From Adiantum capillus-veneris (lineage: Eukaryota > Streptophyta > Polypodiopsida > Polypodiales > Pteridaceae), in contig CM043944.1 in assembly GCA_014529385.2 (NCBI GenBank), forward strand, positions 76,149,884 to 76,213,883: a stretch of DNA of 64,000 nucleotides. Reading direction: 5' to 3'. Below are positions 43,904-55,849 of this stretch, one piece after another. Positions within the stretch are counted from its first letter, which is position 1. Each line of letters begins with the position of its first letter. Below the pieces are notes generated by a model, which was not told where the DNA came from, searched no databases, and saw only the letters and a program-made list of their open reading frames with translations. The position numbers and the translations under genes were made by a program.

Positions 43904-45144
43904 TCATCGCAGCTTTGGGGAGATATGAAGTAGTTGTGGCCAAGTAATCTTTGGTCCTTGAGAACTCACATCAGTTGTCAAGTCATAAGGTTGTGTCCGA
44001 GATCCCATAGGGAAATCAGAGATGTCACTTTGAGACCTAGTACGGGTCTTTCTTTTCTTGGCTTCATCTTTAGTTGCCCGAGATGTACTTGCTTCATTGC
44101 TTGCATCCTTTCTTGTTTCTTTACTTACTTCATCTTGGACACGCACACACTTGATAGGCATTGTAGCCACTTCATCTATCTTCATCTTCCCTTTAGCTAT
44201 TTCATCCTGGTTGCTTCTGCCCTTGACGACCTCCTCCATCCTTATGATGCTCACATTTGGCTGAGTAGCAGGGGCTTGAGCTTGAGCATGAGGTGGCTGC
44301 AAAATTTGAGGTTGCGGTTGCTCTTGTGCTTGAGCTCTAGCACGGGGAGGACTTACTTGTTGTCGAGGACCTCTGACAGGGTAGTCATATCTTTTTGGAT
44401 GAGGGCAATCATACATGCCGTGGCCATTTTCCCCAAATTGTAACACAATATTTCCCTTGCTTGACGTCGCATTGGTGGCCAATTCCCACCATTCCGCTCA
44501 ATAGGCCTTCTTGCACCCTGCACAAGATTTACTCTCAAACCCTCTAGCTGGTTTGTGAGTTTGTTTATTTGTTGGAGCATATCTTCTTGTTGACCTCTAT
44601 TGAGGTCTGGTGCATTAGGCACATTTGGAGGTACGTGAGAAGCTTCCATAGTTGTGATATTGCCTCCCAAAACTAGCTGGCCAGCTTGGGCTTGATATAG
44701 AATCTTTCAATTCTTTTCCCTAGCAATTCTTAAGGCATCTTTAAAAGTATTTGGAAATTTGCTCTTTACCTTCTCCCTTAGCAAGGGGTACAAACCTGAG
44801 ATAAATCGATCCTTTTGGAGGCAATTGGGAGCTCGCTCACCAGGATTTAGTGAGTGTGACCATTGTCCCCAAAGTTTCAGAAAACCTTCCTTATAGGTTG
44901 CATAACCATGAGGGTCAACTTGATGAAGGGCTAGAAGCCGTTGCCATAGTTCTTCTGCCGAATTGGCTCGTTGAAATCTTCGTATGAAAGCCGCCTTCAA
45001 TCCCTCCCAATCAGCTCTTTGGGTTGGCTCTAGAGCCTGGAACCATACCCTAGCTTCTTCTTTGAGCACTAAAGGAAAAGCTCTCAATTTCAATGCTTCG
45101 TCATCCCTCCCAGAGACAAGGAAAGCCATCTCCAAGTTATCCAA
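43904..45144 (-). pseudogene. gag of D2 (broken)
   Basis: Same capsid-like domain as D1 in frame 45144-44707. It ends at TGA where D1 has CGA, while D2 keeps CAA where D1 has TAA. The nucleocapsid knuckle is destroyed by a 1 bp deletion near 44436: the two Cys are lost, leaving GENGHGMYDC in another frame (44482-43904). The Pro/Gln-rich and basic tail follow as in D1. Confidence 0.9.
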
Positions 45145-45216
45145 AAAACCCCTAGCATTTTCCCCACTACGCCCAAAAAATTAGGGAAAGCCATCATAAA
45201 ATGGGTTGCCTTCCTC

Positions 45217-45429
45217 TCAATACAGCACAAAGATGAAAACGTCTAGGCCCAAATCATATCTTATTAAGGGTAGAATAAATGGATTGATAGATGCATTAAT
45301 CTCAGCTAGACGACGAGGGCCTAGTAAGTTCCTTATGATGTTTTGGAACCTAAGCTTTGTGCTAGCTATTATATGCACAGTTTGTCTAGCAAGAGGTTGG
45401 AAAGGTCCATATAAATCCCTATGATTCAT
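45217..45429 (-). CDS. Small ORF U2 of D2 (70 aa)
   Basis: Near-identical to D1 U2; one substitution is visible (RLAE for RLAK). Complete although the gag of the same unit is broken. Confidence 0.5.
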   Translation of the reverse strand: MNHRDLYGPFQPLARQTVHIIASTKLRFQNIIRNLLGPRRLAEINASINPFILPLIRYDLGLDVFIFVLY

Positions 45430-45438
45430 GGAGTATGC

Positions 45439-45648
45439 TTAAAGCAAGATGAAGATGTGAACATCAAAAGATACATTATACTGCAAAATAGGAAATATTA
45501 CAGGGTCAGGGGACAACAATATCTCTCTCAACCTCTCAGCTCCAAAATAGAAGACCAATCTTTGTTGGAAAAAAATCTTTCTATCAATGCGCACATTCAC
45601 CCTAATATTCTGAACTGATTGAAAGTTGTAGAAAATGGGATTATTCAT
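45439..45648 (-). CDS. Small ORF U1 of D2 (69 aa)
   Basis: Near-identical to D1 U1 (VQN for VQS). The stop codon and 9 nt spacing to U2 are the same as in D1, so they predate the D1/D2 split. Confidence 0.5.
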   Translation of the reverse strand: MNNPIFYNFQSVQNIRVNVRIDRKIFFQQRLVFYFGAERLREILLSPDPVIFPILQYNVSFDVHIFILL

Positions 45649-45681
45649 TGGTGCATTAAATACAAACTTCCATGAAGCACT

Positions 45682-46185
45682 TCATTGAAGTTCAGCTCTC
45701 TTGGATCCCACCATTTGAGAGATGCGAAGAATTTGCTCACCAGTGACTAGCCTAGGTTTGGTGTGACCATCTTCAGCTTTGTAGAGTTCATAGGGTTCAA
45801 TAGCTACCCTCTCAACCACCTTGAGCCTTCTTGCTAGTAGTAGTTGGAGTGCATCACCATATGTAGCCTCTTGCCAATACCGCACACTATTGATGTGTAG
45901 CTCCCCCTCCAAAAACTTGTTAATACCCGAGTTTGAGAGTGCTTTCACCACCTGAAGTCGAGGCTTCAAAGGAAGTGTCTTCACACTAGCCACGAAGCAC
46001 TCAACACAATGCTTTGACCTAGGGACATGATGATTACAAGATTTTCCTTGAAGCAAAGAAGGGTGTATGTAGTTAACTCTCTTTACCCGCATACGTGCCA
46101 TTTGTCGATAAAGACGCTTCTTTTCTCGAGCTTCTTGGGAAGACCATAGTGGAAGTCTTGGAGAATTTGATGGACCTTCCTTCAT
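45682..46185 (-). CDS. Leader ORF of D2 (167 aa)
   Basis: Same length and frame as the D1 leader ORF with a handful of substitutions (for example NYIHPSLLQGKSCNHH for NYLHPSLLQEKSCSHH). Function unknown. Confidence 0.55.
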   Translation of the reverse strand: MKEGPSNSPRLPLWSSQEAREKKRLYRQMARMRVKRVNYIHPSLLQGKSCNHHVPRSKHCVECFVASVKTLPLKPRLQVVKALSNSGINKFLEGELHINSVRYWQEATYGDALQLLLARRLKVVERVAIEPYELYKAEDGHTKPRLVTGEQILRISQMVGSKRAELQ

Positions 46186-46235
46186 AGGATTGGCAGAGCG
46201 CTGCTTGAGAACTCCTCCGTGGGGGCACCAATTTA

Positions 46236-46350
46236 TGACGAAGGAAATTTGGAATGGCGGCCTCTACACCAAAACAAACTCCATTGCGCCACAAGGGAAA
46301 TGAGATGAGGGCACCACCTAGTCTTGGAAGCGTGGACTAGGACCGCTACA

Positions 46351-46411
<61 letters not shown>

Positions 46412-47706
46412 ATCACTATAAATGAAGCATTAACCTTAGTGTGTGTACAAGGAATGGATAACTTCAAGCACTCCCAACACAAATAGCATGTAGATTACTA
46501 AACAACAACTCAAGAGTTAGCCAAAATCACATCAAGCACTCTCACACACACATAAAAGATCTCTCTTAATTAACATAAGTAAGAGGAGGGGAGGTTACTA
46601 GCATAAAACAATTTGCACTCTAGAATGTGCAAGAATAGAGTAAATGAATGAGCTTTATGGGCTCATGATGAGTGATACAAACACTCAATGGGACTGAGGG
46701 AGACTTGAAATTACAAAGGGGGGGGGCTCTTTATATAGGAAAGAGAGTGATTAGGAGTGAGGTTAAGATCCAAGTGCAATTTGTACAAATGAAGCTTGAT
46801 TAGGGACATTCAACCAATGAAGAAGCTCCTTCCAAGTGATTTGTTGACCAATTTGCAACTAATTGGCTCCATCATCACTTGTGTTGTCTTCACTCCTCCC
46901 TCCATATCTTGAGTCCAAGAGCTTTTTTATTTTAAAATTTAAAGAATCTACATAAAATCAATACATATCTAGTAATAATAGAAAGGGGTTGAATGAGAAC
47001 TTATGAATTACAACAAGATTAAGCACGATTTGAGAGGTGATTAGAAGAGGAATTTGTGATGGTTTTCTGAGCTTGAGAGAGAGGAGGAAAGAGGGGAGGG
47101 TGAGAAGACTAATGGCTTATTTTTAGAGAAGGACTCAATGTGGAAAAGGAAGGGTGTGTGTGTAAAGGTAGAGGGGGTGGTCTCCACCACAGTTGAAAAA
47201 ACTGGCGTCCGCCATTTTAGCCATATCTCCTAGACCGTAGTGCAAAAATTATAAAAAAAATATGGTCAGAATCTCTAGCTCATCAGCTACAACTTTGATG
47301 AAGACAACTTTTCTTGGATCGGAGGGGAAGTATTTTTTTAAAATCTAGCAAAATCATGTGTCTGTTTCCTTCCTTTACCAAGTCTTCCACCTGGGTCCCA
47401 TCTGTTTGAATCATCATATGGCTCCAAAGCCATGATGATATGAGCCACTCATGACCCTTGAATCATGGGTGCATGGCTCCACAACCACATCATATCTTTT
47501 CTTTTCACATTTACATATTTTCCCTTCCCTTTGCCACTAGGTTCTCCCTTTCACCTCCGGTGAACTAGTCAAGGAAAAATTCCCATCAAATCATTTTTTG
47601 AATTTTTCCAAGAGGTTGTTCTCACTCTTTCTTTTATTGTAAACCTATAGAAGCAAGGAAAACTAACAAAATATAGTAAACAAAAATTTGTGATAGGCTC
47701 GGATCA
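46236..47706 (-). repeat. D LTR3 (5' LTR of unit D2, 1471 bp)
   Basis: Plus-strand ends TGACGAAGG and GGCTCGGATCA. (GA)n tract at 46352-46409, minus-strand TATA near 46728-46740. Right-hand private variants such as AAGCACGATT, GGTTTTCTGAGC, ACTGGCGTCC and GGAGGGGAA distinguish it from LTR1 and LTR2. Confidence 0.93.
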
Positions 47707-48169
47707 CTGTGTATGGGACAATGGAAAATCTAACTTAGAGGTCTCACCAAGATCACAAACCAGCTGCTGCAACTTACTGTGGAGTCCTCTAAAATCCCTG
47801 AAAAGAATGTTACGGCTAAACCAGGCATGGGACCACAGTATAGAGAGATGGCTGATATTCTCTTTGAAGCTAGGATTAAAAGAAATCAGCCTCTTTCAGA
47901 AGGATGGATCCATACAGCTTCTCATTGTCATAAATTGGCCATAACTTGTCTGACAAAAGGCAAACCCACGCTCTATCATCCTGACACCAAAACCTATCAT
48001 CCTCTCACGCCTTATGAATTGGAAATTGACCACTGAAAGGTGAGATCAGCTTGAGCAAGAGGCCATTTACAGATTTATCCAGAAGTAGAATGCTGGCACT
48101 GGGACTTTTGAAACACCAACACGACCAAAGGGCAAGAGGAAGCGGGTTCAGTGGAAGGATACTTGGTAG
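47707..48169 (+). pseudogene. ORF3 fragment 3 (C-terminus) of element O
   Basis: Continues O ORF3 after element D: TGTATGGGACAATGG, then PGMGPQYREMADILFEARIK, GWIHTASHCHKLA, YHPDTKTYHPLTPYELEI, and after a stop/frameshift the terminal KGKRKRVQWKDTW-stop (TAG 48167-48169). E ORF3 ends likewise (SKGKWKMVQWKDTR-stop at 51973). The conserved end in two separately decayed copies shows ORF3 is a genuine family gene. Confidence 0.88.
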
Positions 48170-48176
48170 TTCCATT

Positions 48177-48273
48177 TCAGAATCCGATGGTGTAATTTTC
48201 TAGCCGGTCTCAAAATCAGACGGTGTATTTTTCCAGCCAATTTTAGAATCAAACGGAGGATTTTTCCAGTAAG
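48177..48273 (+). repeat. Three ~32 bp tandem repeats in the O 3' UTR
   Basis: Units at about 48177-48207, 48208-48240 and 48241-48273 share the pattern TCARAATCxxACGGxGxATTTTTCCAG. E has a single degenerate unit just after its ORF3 stop (plus-strand 51925-51962). Confidence 0.8.
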
Positions 48274-48415
48274 GTGATGGAATTTCTTTCACTAGACACC
48301 CTTGGAATTACAATTATAGGGGTGTCAACCACTCACCAAGCATGAAGTATGGTATAAAGCTAGCAATACCAGAAGAGTTAGCAACTTCAGAGGAGTACTA
48401 TCATGAGGAACTGAG

Positions 48416-48655
48416 TACTCTGTAAACATTACTACAATAGTTAATTATGCTTCAGTCTGTCATACCTTGTACTTGTTCTTCATAAACTCTGAATTCAGTC
48501 TATTTCTCGTCCCAATAGAGTATTTTAGTCCAGTAAACTCTTTTAGTTCAATTTCCATCTTCTATTAGAATTTCATTGACTGAACTGACGACTTACCAGT
48601 AGCTGTAAATTTTAACACTGAAATCAGCTATCTAAAGAGATCAGTTTCAACTCCA
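48416..48655 (+). repeat. 3' LTR of element O, 5' half missing
   Basis: Matches 2415-2680 of the O 5' LTR (CTCTGTAAACATTACTAC ... GAACTGACGACTTACCAGTAGCTG) and ends CTCCA. A ~30 bp AATCTGAAAC... block near 2496 of the 5' LTR is absent. The TATA-containing half is replaced by unrelated sequence (48274-48415). Confidence 0.85.
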
Positions 48656-48660
48656 ACGGT

Positions 48661-49942
48661 GGCCTATGACAGTGGATTATCGTTGGTACAACCAAAGTGT
48701 GTCAACCAAGAGTTGGAACAAGCAGATATATATGGACTAGTAGATGCATGGCAGAGGACTAAAGCAGGTACCAAGATCCTGGGCAGGCAGGTGGTAGCAG
48801 TAGTACATGTCTTATCGAGCTTTTTAGGCCAAAAGGGCTCCAGAATGGGCCAATTAGTATGGCAGATAAAGGAGGCTTGAAGAGCTGGTGCTTGAGAATG
48901 TAGTGCTTGAAGTGACCTACAAGTTGGTCCAAACAACTCCTCAAACCGAGCTATGTAGTGAAAGATATTGCAACTTAAAGTTCAAAGTGGTTTCAGACCT
49001 GTACCAGATTGGGTAGTTACTAATGGAGGATTAGAAATGAATTGAATACATGGGCCTAAATTGCTCATCTTATGGAGCAGATCAGCCTTTTCAAATTGAA
49101 AATCAAAGGCTTGGTTACCAAAATATTGCCAGTTGAATTTTCACTAGCGCGAGATAGTTCTATGCCAATTTGACCGCCTTGGTTGGTGTGCCATCTGAGG
49201 TTTTTGGAGCCTTTCAAGGATTTGTATGCAAAGTATGTGCTATATGAAGGCCAGAGAATTTGATGGCTTGTCAAACAGAGTTCGGATTGGCGAGATACTG
49301 AGGGTCAAAATCGATGACGGTTGCCAGCCGGATGGTACCATATGAATTTTTACTATTTTGCTCATCTCGGTTGGAGGGCTTGGCAAGTTTCAAAGGTAGA
49401 AGGGATTTACATGGACCAAAGCCGGGGACCCAATTTGCAAGTGAGATCTTATGGCCCAACAATTAGAGCTCTGGGTAGAAAGTGGCACGCAATGGAAGGA
49501 GGAGAAAAAATAAGTTTTTAAGGGCAAAATATTGAAGTTTTTGAGCCCTTGAGGGCCAGCCAAGGGACGGATGCCACGTGGCAATGGGCCTTGGGTGGGT
49601 CACTTAATAATTATGTCACTATCACGTGAGTGTAACAAAAGGGGTTATTAAATTTCATATGGGTTATTAAATTTCATTTTTTCTCACATTTTCACATACA
49701 AAAGGGTATCGGATTCTAAAACGGAACTGGGGAAAAAATTTACAAATCAAATAAGAAAAGGGTGCAATTTATTTGTCAAAAATTCACAGATGAGGAGTTT
49801 TATAAATAATTCTTGATGAATGCACGCGATATACAAAATTTATACCTAGTGACCTCCCTCTAGCAGTGGGCTTGAACCCATACATGATGGCGCGAGCATG
49901 GATGGTGGGCTTAAGCGTAGAGAGTGACCATAATGGGGTATT

Positions 49943-50034
<92 letters not shown>

Positions 50035-51288
50035 CTTTTTGTGGTGCACTTGGACATGGTGTGGGCATGCATGACCTTGTTGTGGCGGCGGTGGATGGAG
50101 TTTATGGTGGTGCTAGGCGGCACGTGCCATTTTTGGCAGATGGTGATAGAGGGTGGTTCACGGGCAACGATTGAGTAGCTGATGATGTGCCAGTTGGGAT
50201 AGCCGGGTTCATGCATTCGATATGGAAAATAATTTTTGAGGGAACCCTTAGAAACACCGACGGCACCATTGGGGATTCAATTAAGGGGTCTCTCATGTGG
50301 TGGTGTGGACCTCAAGGAAAAACTGGAGAACAAGGGTGTTTCATGCAAAAGAGGTAGCGAAAAATATAAAAGAAGAACCATGTCGTAAAGAGACCAGTTT
50401 TTTGCCTATCAAAGGAGGAGTTCTCAAATGGTGAGAAAGGGTGTTAACGGCTCGCTGCGATGGATAATTTTAGCAAAGCTATCTGCACTAACATAATGTC
50501 AATACTCAGGGAAGTGACTCAGATGGGACACTAAGACCCTTTGAGGTTGTCAATCTCAAAAAGTGAGCCTATCAAGAAAATGAAACAAGTTTACAAGAAA
50601 ACCACCACTCAATGATTGAAAAACCTGTCCATGTCCTTTCTCACCGCTCTAATCACCATACTGTTTTGGCACTCGAATGGACTCAAATTGCCACAAATTT
50701 CTAGGAGGAGGTCTAAGACACCTAAGGGCACTATCCTAACAAGTTTGGTTGCAATCCGACAAGGTAAAAAAATCAGGATCCATCATGAAAAATATCTAGA
50801 AAGGTCACCCTATTGTCTAGGAACACTTTGCTATAGTCCAAATGTCAAAAAACAATGATTTAAGCACTCAAATCTGATTGTTAATCTCACTAACACATAG
50901 TCGCAAACCTCAACAAAACTGACAATGCTTACACTTGAATGAAAGAGGAAGGAAAGAGAAACACAATGCAAGTTTTGGAATTGAAAATGGATTACCCAAT
51001 CCTTAGTTGCGCTAATTACAACTTTGAAGCTTTGTAGTCGCTTGCTTACGTATAACAAAGCTTCTTTTTCTTCCAAAGATAAGCCCCCCATTCACATTAA
51101 AGTTATTGACCTTTAAACCTAGGGATTTCTAAATGGCTAGTGGCTGGCTCACATGGGCCTTTATAGATATCATGAAAGAATTACAACTCAGGAATTGACC
51201 TAGTACTCTAGAATCAGGATTTACACACAGAGTAGCTATACTAGCTCAAAAAAAATAACATAGTACAAATGTGGTATTCGGCTATGTG
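48661..51288. other. Right flank of O; no gene recognised
   Basis: No protein similarity seen. Contains (GA)n at 49945-50032 and a small direct repeat of GGGTTATTAAATTTCAT near 49640-49670. A stretch at about 50870-51180 with a minus-strand TATA-like TCTATAAAGGCCC near 51150 may be an LTR remnant, but no partner copy is visible. Confidence 0.45.
49945..50032. repeat. (GA)n microsatellite, ~88 bp
   Basis: Uninterrupted GA dinucleotides; Arg-Glu or Leu-Ser frames through it are artefacts. Confidence 0.96.
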
Positions 51289-51293
51289 TCCAG

Positions 51294-51765
51294 TGGAATT
51301 GGAGCTGATCTCTTGAGACAGCTAATTCCAATGTTAGAAGATTTCAACAACTAGTGTTAGAAGATTTCAGACAATAGACTGGACAGAAATCAGAAACTGG
51401 ACTTGAATTTGGATATTGGAATAAGAATTAGACTTATGTACTGAGAATAATATTCAGATTCAGAGTACTGGACACAAAGTAACTGTGAATGGAATATCTG
51501 ACATGATTGGGATTACAGGTAAAAGATTACAGTGAGTATGATATGATCTACAAAGAGAGTACAACCGACAACAACTGCCAATGATTGACAACTCAAGTAC
51601 AAATGTTGCCAAAATGCGAACTCAAATGCCAACAATTTCCAGCCCGATTACAATGTAATGGGCCCTATTTATACACCTTGGATTTACCATAGTAATTACT
51701 AACCAATTTGCTGCCTGTCTCATAAGAGAACGTTCCCACTTAGTGAAACTATCTAGCCGTCTACA
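51294..51765 (-). repeat. 3' LTR of element E (472 bp)
   Basis: In element sense it starts TGTAGACGG and ends CCAATTCCA. The adjacent 51766-51785 is the PPT (AAGAAAGAAGGGAAGGA on the minus strand). TATA box on the minus strand: GTATAAATAGGGCC near 51662-51675. Confidence 0.93.
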
Positions 51766-51972
51766 TCCTTCCCTTCTTTCTTGAATTTTAGCTAAAAAAT
51801 CCACCATCTGATTCTGATGTTGGGGATTGGACTTGACCAATGATAGACTGGCCATACAAAGATTGTGTGAGGCAGCTGAAAAGGCCAAGGTAGAGCTCTC
51901 ATCGTCTACACAAATTGACATCAAACTTCCAGTTGAGGAAGAAAAGTCACCACACTAAATTCTGAGATGGAA

Positions 51973-54900
51973 TTACCTAGTATCCTTCCATTGAACCATC
52001 TTCCATTTTCCCTTTGACCTAGATGGCGTCTGAGAAGTCCCAATACCAGCATTCTCCTTCCTAATGAGTCTGTAAATGGCCTCCTGTTCAAGCTGATCCT
52101 GCCTTTCTGTGGTCATCTCTACTTCATAAGGCGTAAGGGAATGATAGGTTTTGGTGTCAGGATCATAGAGTGTGCGCCTGCCTTTGGTGATCTTGGTTCT
52201 GGCCAGCTTGTGACAATGCGAAGCAGTATGGATCCATCCTTCTGGAAGAGGTTGATTAGTTTTGACCCGAGCTTTGAAAAGAATCTCATCCATCTCCCTA
52301 TATTGTGGTGCCAGGCCCGCCTTAGCTGCAATATCCTTTTCATGTAATTTAGAAGATTCGACAGTAAGTTGCACTAACTGATTAGTGATCTTGGTCAAGC
52401 CCCTGATCTGAATCTTCCACTGACCCATACACATCCGGATCCTATGCATCTCCTCTTTTAGTGCCTGAATATCATTGAGTTGGAGAGCATCATTGAACAT
52501 CGTTTGCCAAGTTTTCCATTCCACAATCGATCGCTCATACCAATCCTGGAGCTCTCAATAATCTTGAAGTATGTAAGGCGATCAATTGGTTCTAGATGTT
52601 GAGGATAAAGTGCTAGAAATAATCTTGGCAACTCCGTCTCTCTTGCTGGAAAGGCATACAAGAGAACCAGAGAATCAGACACAAATTCTAAAAAATTGAG
52701 AATAGCCCGGTTCTCTTGCTGCATCATCTTTCTGGTGATTCTCACTAGCTGGAATAATTTGCGGAGAGCAGTTGCCTGTGCTCCGACTGACATTCTAGTA
52801 TGAGGTCCTTTACTAGTGGTTGTCTGATCCTCAAGAATAGCCCTTACTCTCTGATCCAAGACTCCTTTGGCAATTTGCATTTGCATCAAAACCTCCTTTA
52901 ACTGTTCCCTAACATCCATCATACATTTGTAAGTTGGTTCGTTTTCCAGCAGAAGTTCTAATTCAAGAGCAAGAGAGCGACAATCTGCAGTAGACTGTCT
53001 TTGCAAGCGTGGGTTGGTCACTCTCTCTTCAGTTGTGATTATCCATTCACAAACCCTTTCCAACCACTGGACTGTACTGGGATGCACATGTAAACGACAA
53101 GTTTCTTGATCATGAAAAGCCGTTGATTTCCAATGCTCCACCATTTCCCTCGCCCCAACATAGAGTCTCTGAAAACGTTACAGATCAGACAAGAGATCAT
53201 CATCCTCCAGATATTGTCTAGTTATGGAAGCCTGTTGATGTCTCAGTTGCCTGTTTAGGGTGATAAGCTGCGTGCACTTTGTTTCTCCCTTTAGCCTCCC
53301 TACTGAGCTGGGAATGATTAGCTAGCTGATTCCCAGTGTGACTGGGCTGCTGTTCTTCAGACTGCTGATTACCCGACTCCTGCCTTTCATTCTGGCCTTC
53401 TTGCTGGCCCTCATTTTGGCCTGGCTGGTCTAGCTGTCACTTCAGTTGGCCTTGTATCACCAGTACCAGGTCATGGAGGTGGAGATGGCGGTAGGGCATC
53501 ATCATCATCATTTGTATTCCCTTCTTCCTGGTCATCCTCCTCCTTATCAGCTCCGTCGTTCTTATCTTCTCCTTCCTTGTCTTCTTCTGCTTCATCCAAG
53601 GGATTCTACTGTTCAATATAATCCAGTATTGCTTGATTCATCAAAGCATTATTATACTCAGTCACTTTGTCCTGCAAATCACTCTGCATACTTTCCATCA
53701 AAGACTTCAAATTTTCTAAATCAAAGACAGCATTGCCTGTTGGATTTAAAATTTCAGCCAAGATGTTATAAATGTATCTATCAGTAGTGAGGGAATCCTT
53801 TAGAGCTGTATGGCGAATAAACAAGGAGTTGAATTCAACTCTCTTCATCTTCAGCATTGTTTCAGCCCATTCTGCAGCTCTCACTGCTTCATGCCTTTGA
53901 TTCTTGATGATCATTATCTCAGATTCCGCCTTAGCTAGCTTCTTGTTTAATAGCTCAATAACCCTCTCTGTATGAGCTTCAAGTACCCTATGTTGCATAT
54001 TCTGCTCATCTCATGCTACCTTGAGCTTCTAAATCTGGGCTTCAGCTTCCTTCAACTCAACTTTAGCCTTTTTCAGTTCGTCTTCTGACCCCGCAACATC
54101 CATCATTTGTCCCATACAGTTGACAATAGTATTCCAAGAAGACTGGATGAGGACTGAACATCCGTCCTTTACTATAGCTGGGTCAGAATCCATAGGCTCA
54201 TAACTATCACTGGAGCCCTATAAGGTAGGGCTGCATAATTAGCTTGATGTAGGAGAAGATGCTCTTTCATTGGATGGGTCTGCATCTGCTGCAACCTGTC
54301 CTTCTTTACTAGGTGCAAAGTTTGCTCATTATTTGGAATAGAGACACCACGTGGTAAAGTTGAAGAAGCTGGACCTTTGACTTTGTCCACTTGGCCTTTG
54401 TCTTTATCCACTTGGCCTTTGCCTTTGTCCTCCGTCGAGACTGCTACCTTCTCAAAAATTGTTGCCTTTGCCTAATCTTTGCCAGAACCAGTAGCAATTG
54501 CACTATTTCCTACTAACTGGTCAAGCACAGTATTTTGAGCAGGTTGCTTCTCAGTTTGGCTCACTATAGCTTTTCCAGTATTCACAATCTTGACCTGGCT
54601 CTCTATCTGTCTCAGAAACACACTGCTCTTCGTCAGTGTAGTCTTTGGCTTCTTCGAACTGCCAGCCTGTTCTTCAATGGATTTCCTTTTCAGATCAGTT
54701 GAAGTGGTCTGACTGTCCATTGCTTCATTGTCTGAGGACGGATCAATGTTCTTGGGCTCTGAAATCAACTTCTCACTCCAAGCCTTTTTTACCTGCTCAT
54801 GAGCATCTGCAATAGTGGCCCAATACAAAAATTGCCAAATATACCAAGCTTTAAAAACATTCTGGGATTTTAACTTCGCAGTTTGCTGGAGCACATTGTG

Positions 54901-55640
54901 TGACAGGATTTGACAAAGGCTAATAGAAACCTTTGGATCCAATGTCTTGGCCAACAGCATAGCAAAAAATTTCTCAGATACAAACGCTGGATTATTTTTA
55001 AGGCTTACTGCTTCAACCACAAACCTATAAGAAGTAGAAGCTTCCAGCCTGCGACTAGAATACCTTGACCACTGGACTTGCGCTTACACTTAGCCGCTTC
55101 ATCCTCCTTCAGGGCTATACTTATCTGTTGTGGGGTTGCCACAGATGGTTTGGGCTCATTGGGCATCTGGAATGCAAAAACTATGGCCTCTAGTGTAACC
55201 GACATCTTTTTACCATTCACCATGGCACTACCATCTTCAGCGTCGAAAGAATCAAGAACTTGCTTTATGATGTATGCCTTGAAAACAATTCTTATGGCTT
55301 GCAGAACAACTCGGAGATCCCATAGTTGTAGTACGACCATTGCTTGGTCGGTGAATACATAGTGCTGAATCTTACTGTACGGAATGATGGGAAGGCTTGC
55401 CTTTGCAGCAGTAACTATGGCTTGGGTTTTCTCAAGAGACTCCTGCATCTTGTCTGAGAGTTTCCTTCTACCCATACACTGTGAAGACGATGAAATAGGC
55501 GAAGGAGAAGAAGACTTACTTGATGTGTCAAAGCCATACCCTGGTGTCGCTGGCAAAGCTAGCTGACAGTCAACTATCTCTTCAGAGGATGAGATCTGCG
55601 GCTGTAGCAAAGAAACCTCGGAGCTTGGCGATGGTGAATG
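51973..55640 (-). pseudogene. ORF3 of element E (about 1200 codons, post-integrase, unknown function)
   Basis: Six open pieces in at least four frame segments: 55610-55005, 55020-54472, 54411-54172, 53998-53606, 53144-52458 and 52524-51973. The N-terminal ~400 residues are globular (VFTDQAMVVLQLWDLRVVLQ, FVSEKFFAMLLAKTLDPKVS, FKAWYIWQFLYWATIADAHE). A low-complexity K/S/T/Q part, a coiled coil (53998-53606, ERVIELLNKKLAKAESEIMI), an acidic/Gln-rich stretch near 53600-53350 and a C-terminal helical domain (53144-51973) follow. No clear signal peptide or membrane span. Position recalls env-like ORFs of Athila elements, but nothing seen shows envelope function. Family-specific, as O carries the same ORF. 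Confidence 0.8.
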
Positions 55641-55849
55641 AATAACGGGAGGAAATCATCACGCAAGGGATTTGTGAGGAAAAATGCCGACTCTCCTGAT
55701 TGTTATACATGTTCGCGCCATAAAAGCTCCACCACTTGCCACTCCTAGACTTGTGTGCATCGCTGCTCTCGTGGCAGACATGCATTGGACAAGGCTGCTA
55801 CCCATCCTTGAAATGATTACTATTGGCGTGCCATCTGACCATTGGGCGC

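Larger units (their letters stand above)
28068..47706 (-). mobile_element. Tandem Ty3/gypsy (Tat-like) array D: LTR1-internal D1-LTR2-internal D2-LTR3
   Basis: Three LTRs of the same family (28068-29582, 35819-39991, 46236-47706) alternate with two full interiors (29583-35818 and 39992-46235), all on the minus strand, so two elements share the middle LTR. Each interior has leader ORFs, gag, PR, RT, RNase H, a second RNase H and IN. The second RNase H after the first is a Tat-lineage feature. The unit sits in O ORF3. Flanks are CTCT (28064-28067) and CTGT (47707-47710), a possible 4 bp target duplication with one mismatch. Codon phase of O ORF3 is preserved if one copy is removed. Confidence 0.9.

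Noticed and set aside
28068-47706. Assembly duplication as the full explanation of the D1/D2 tandem
   Set aside because: D1 and D2 differ at many sites, have private stops and a private 53 bp duplication, and F is in one LTR only, so they are distinct real copies; long reads would still be the final test.
53446-53787. Plus-strand frame with a His-rich run opposite E ORF3
   Set aside because: It is the complement of an acidic Asp-rich part of ORF3; no independent support.
51973-55640. Calling ORF3 an envelope gene
   Set aside because: No signal peptide, transmembrane helix or other envelope feature is visible; position alone is not enough.
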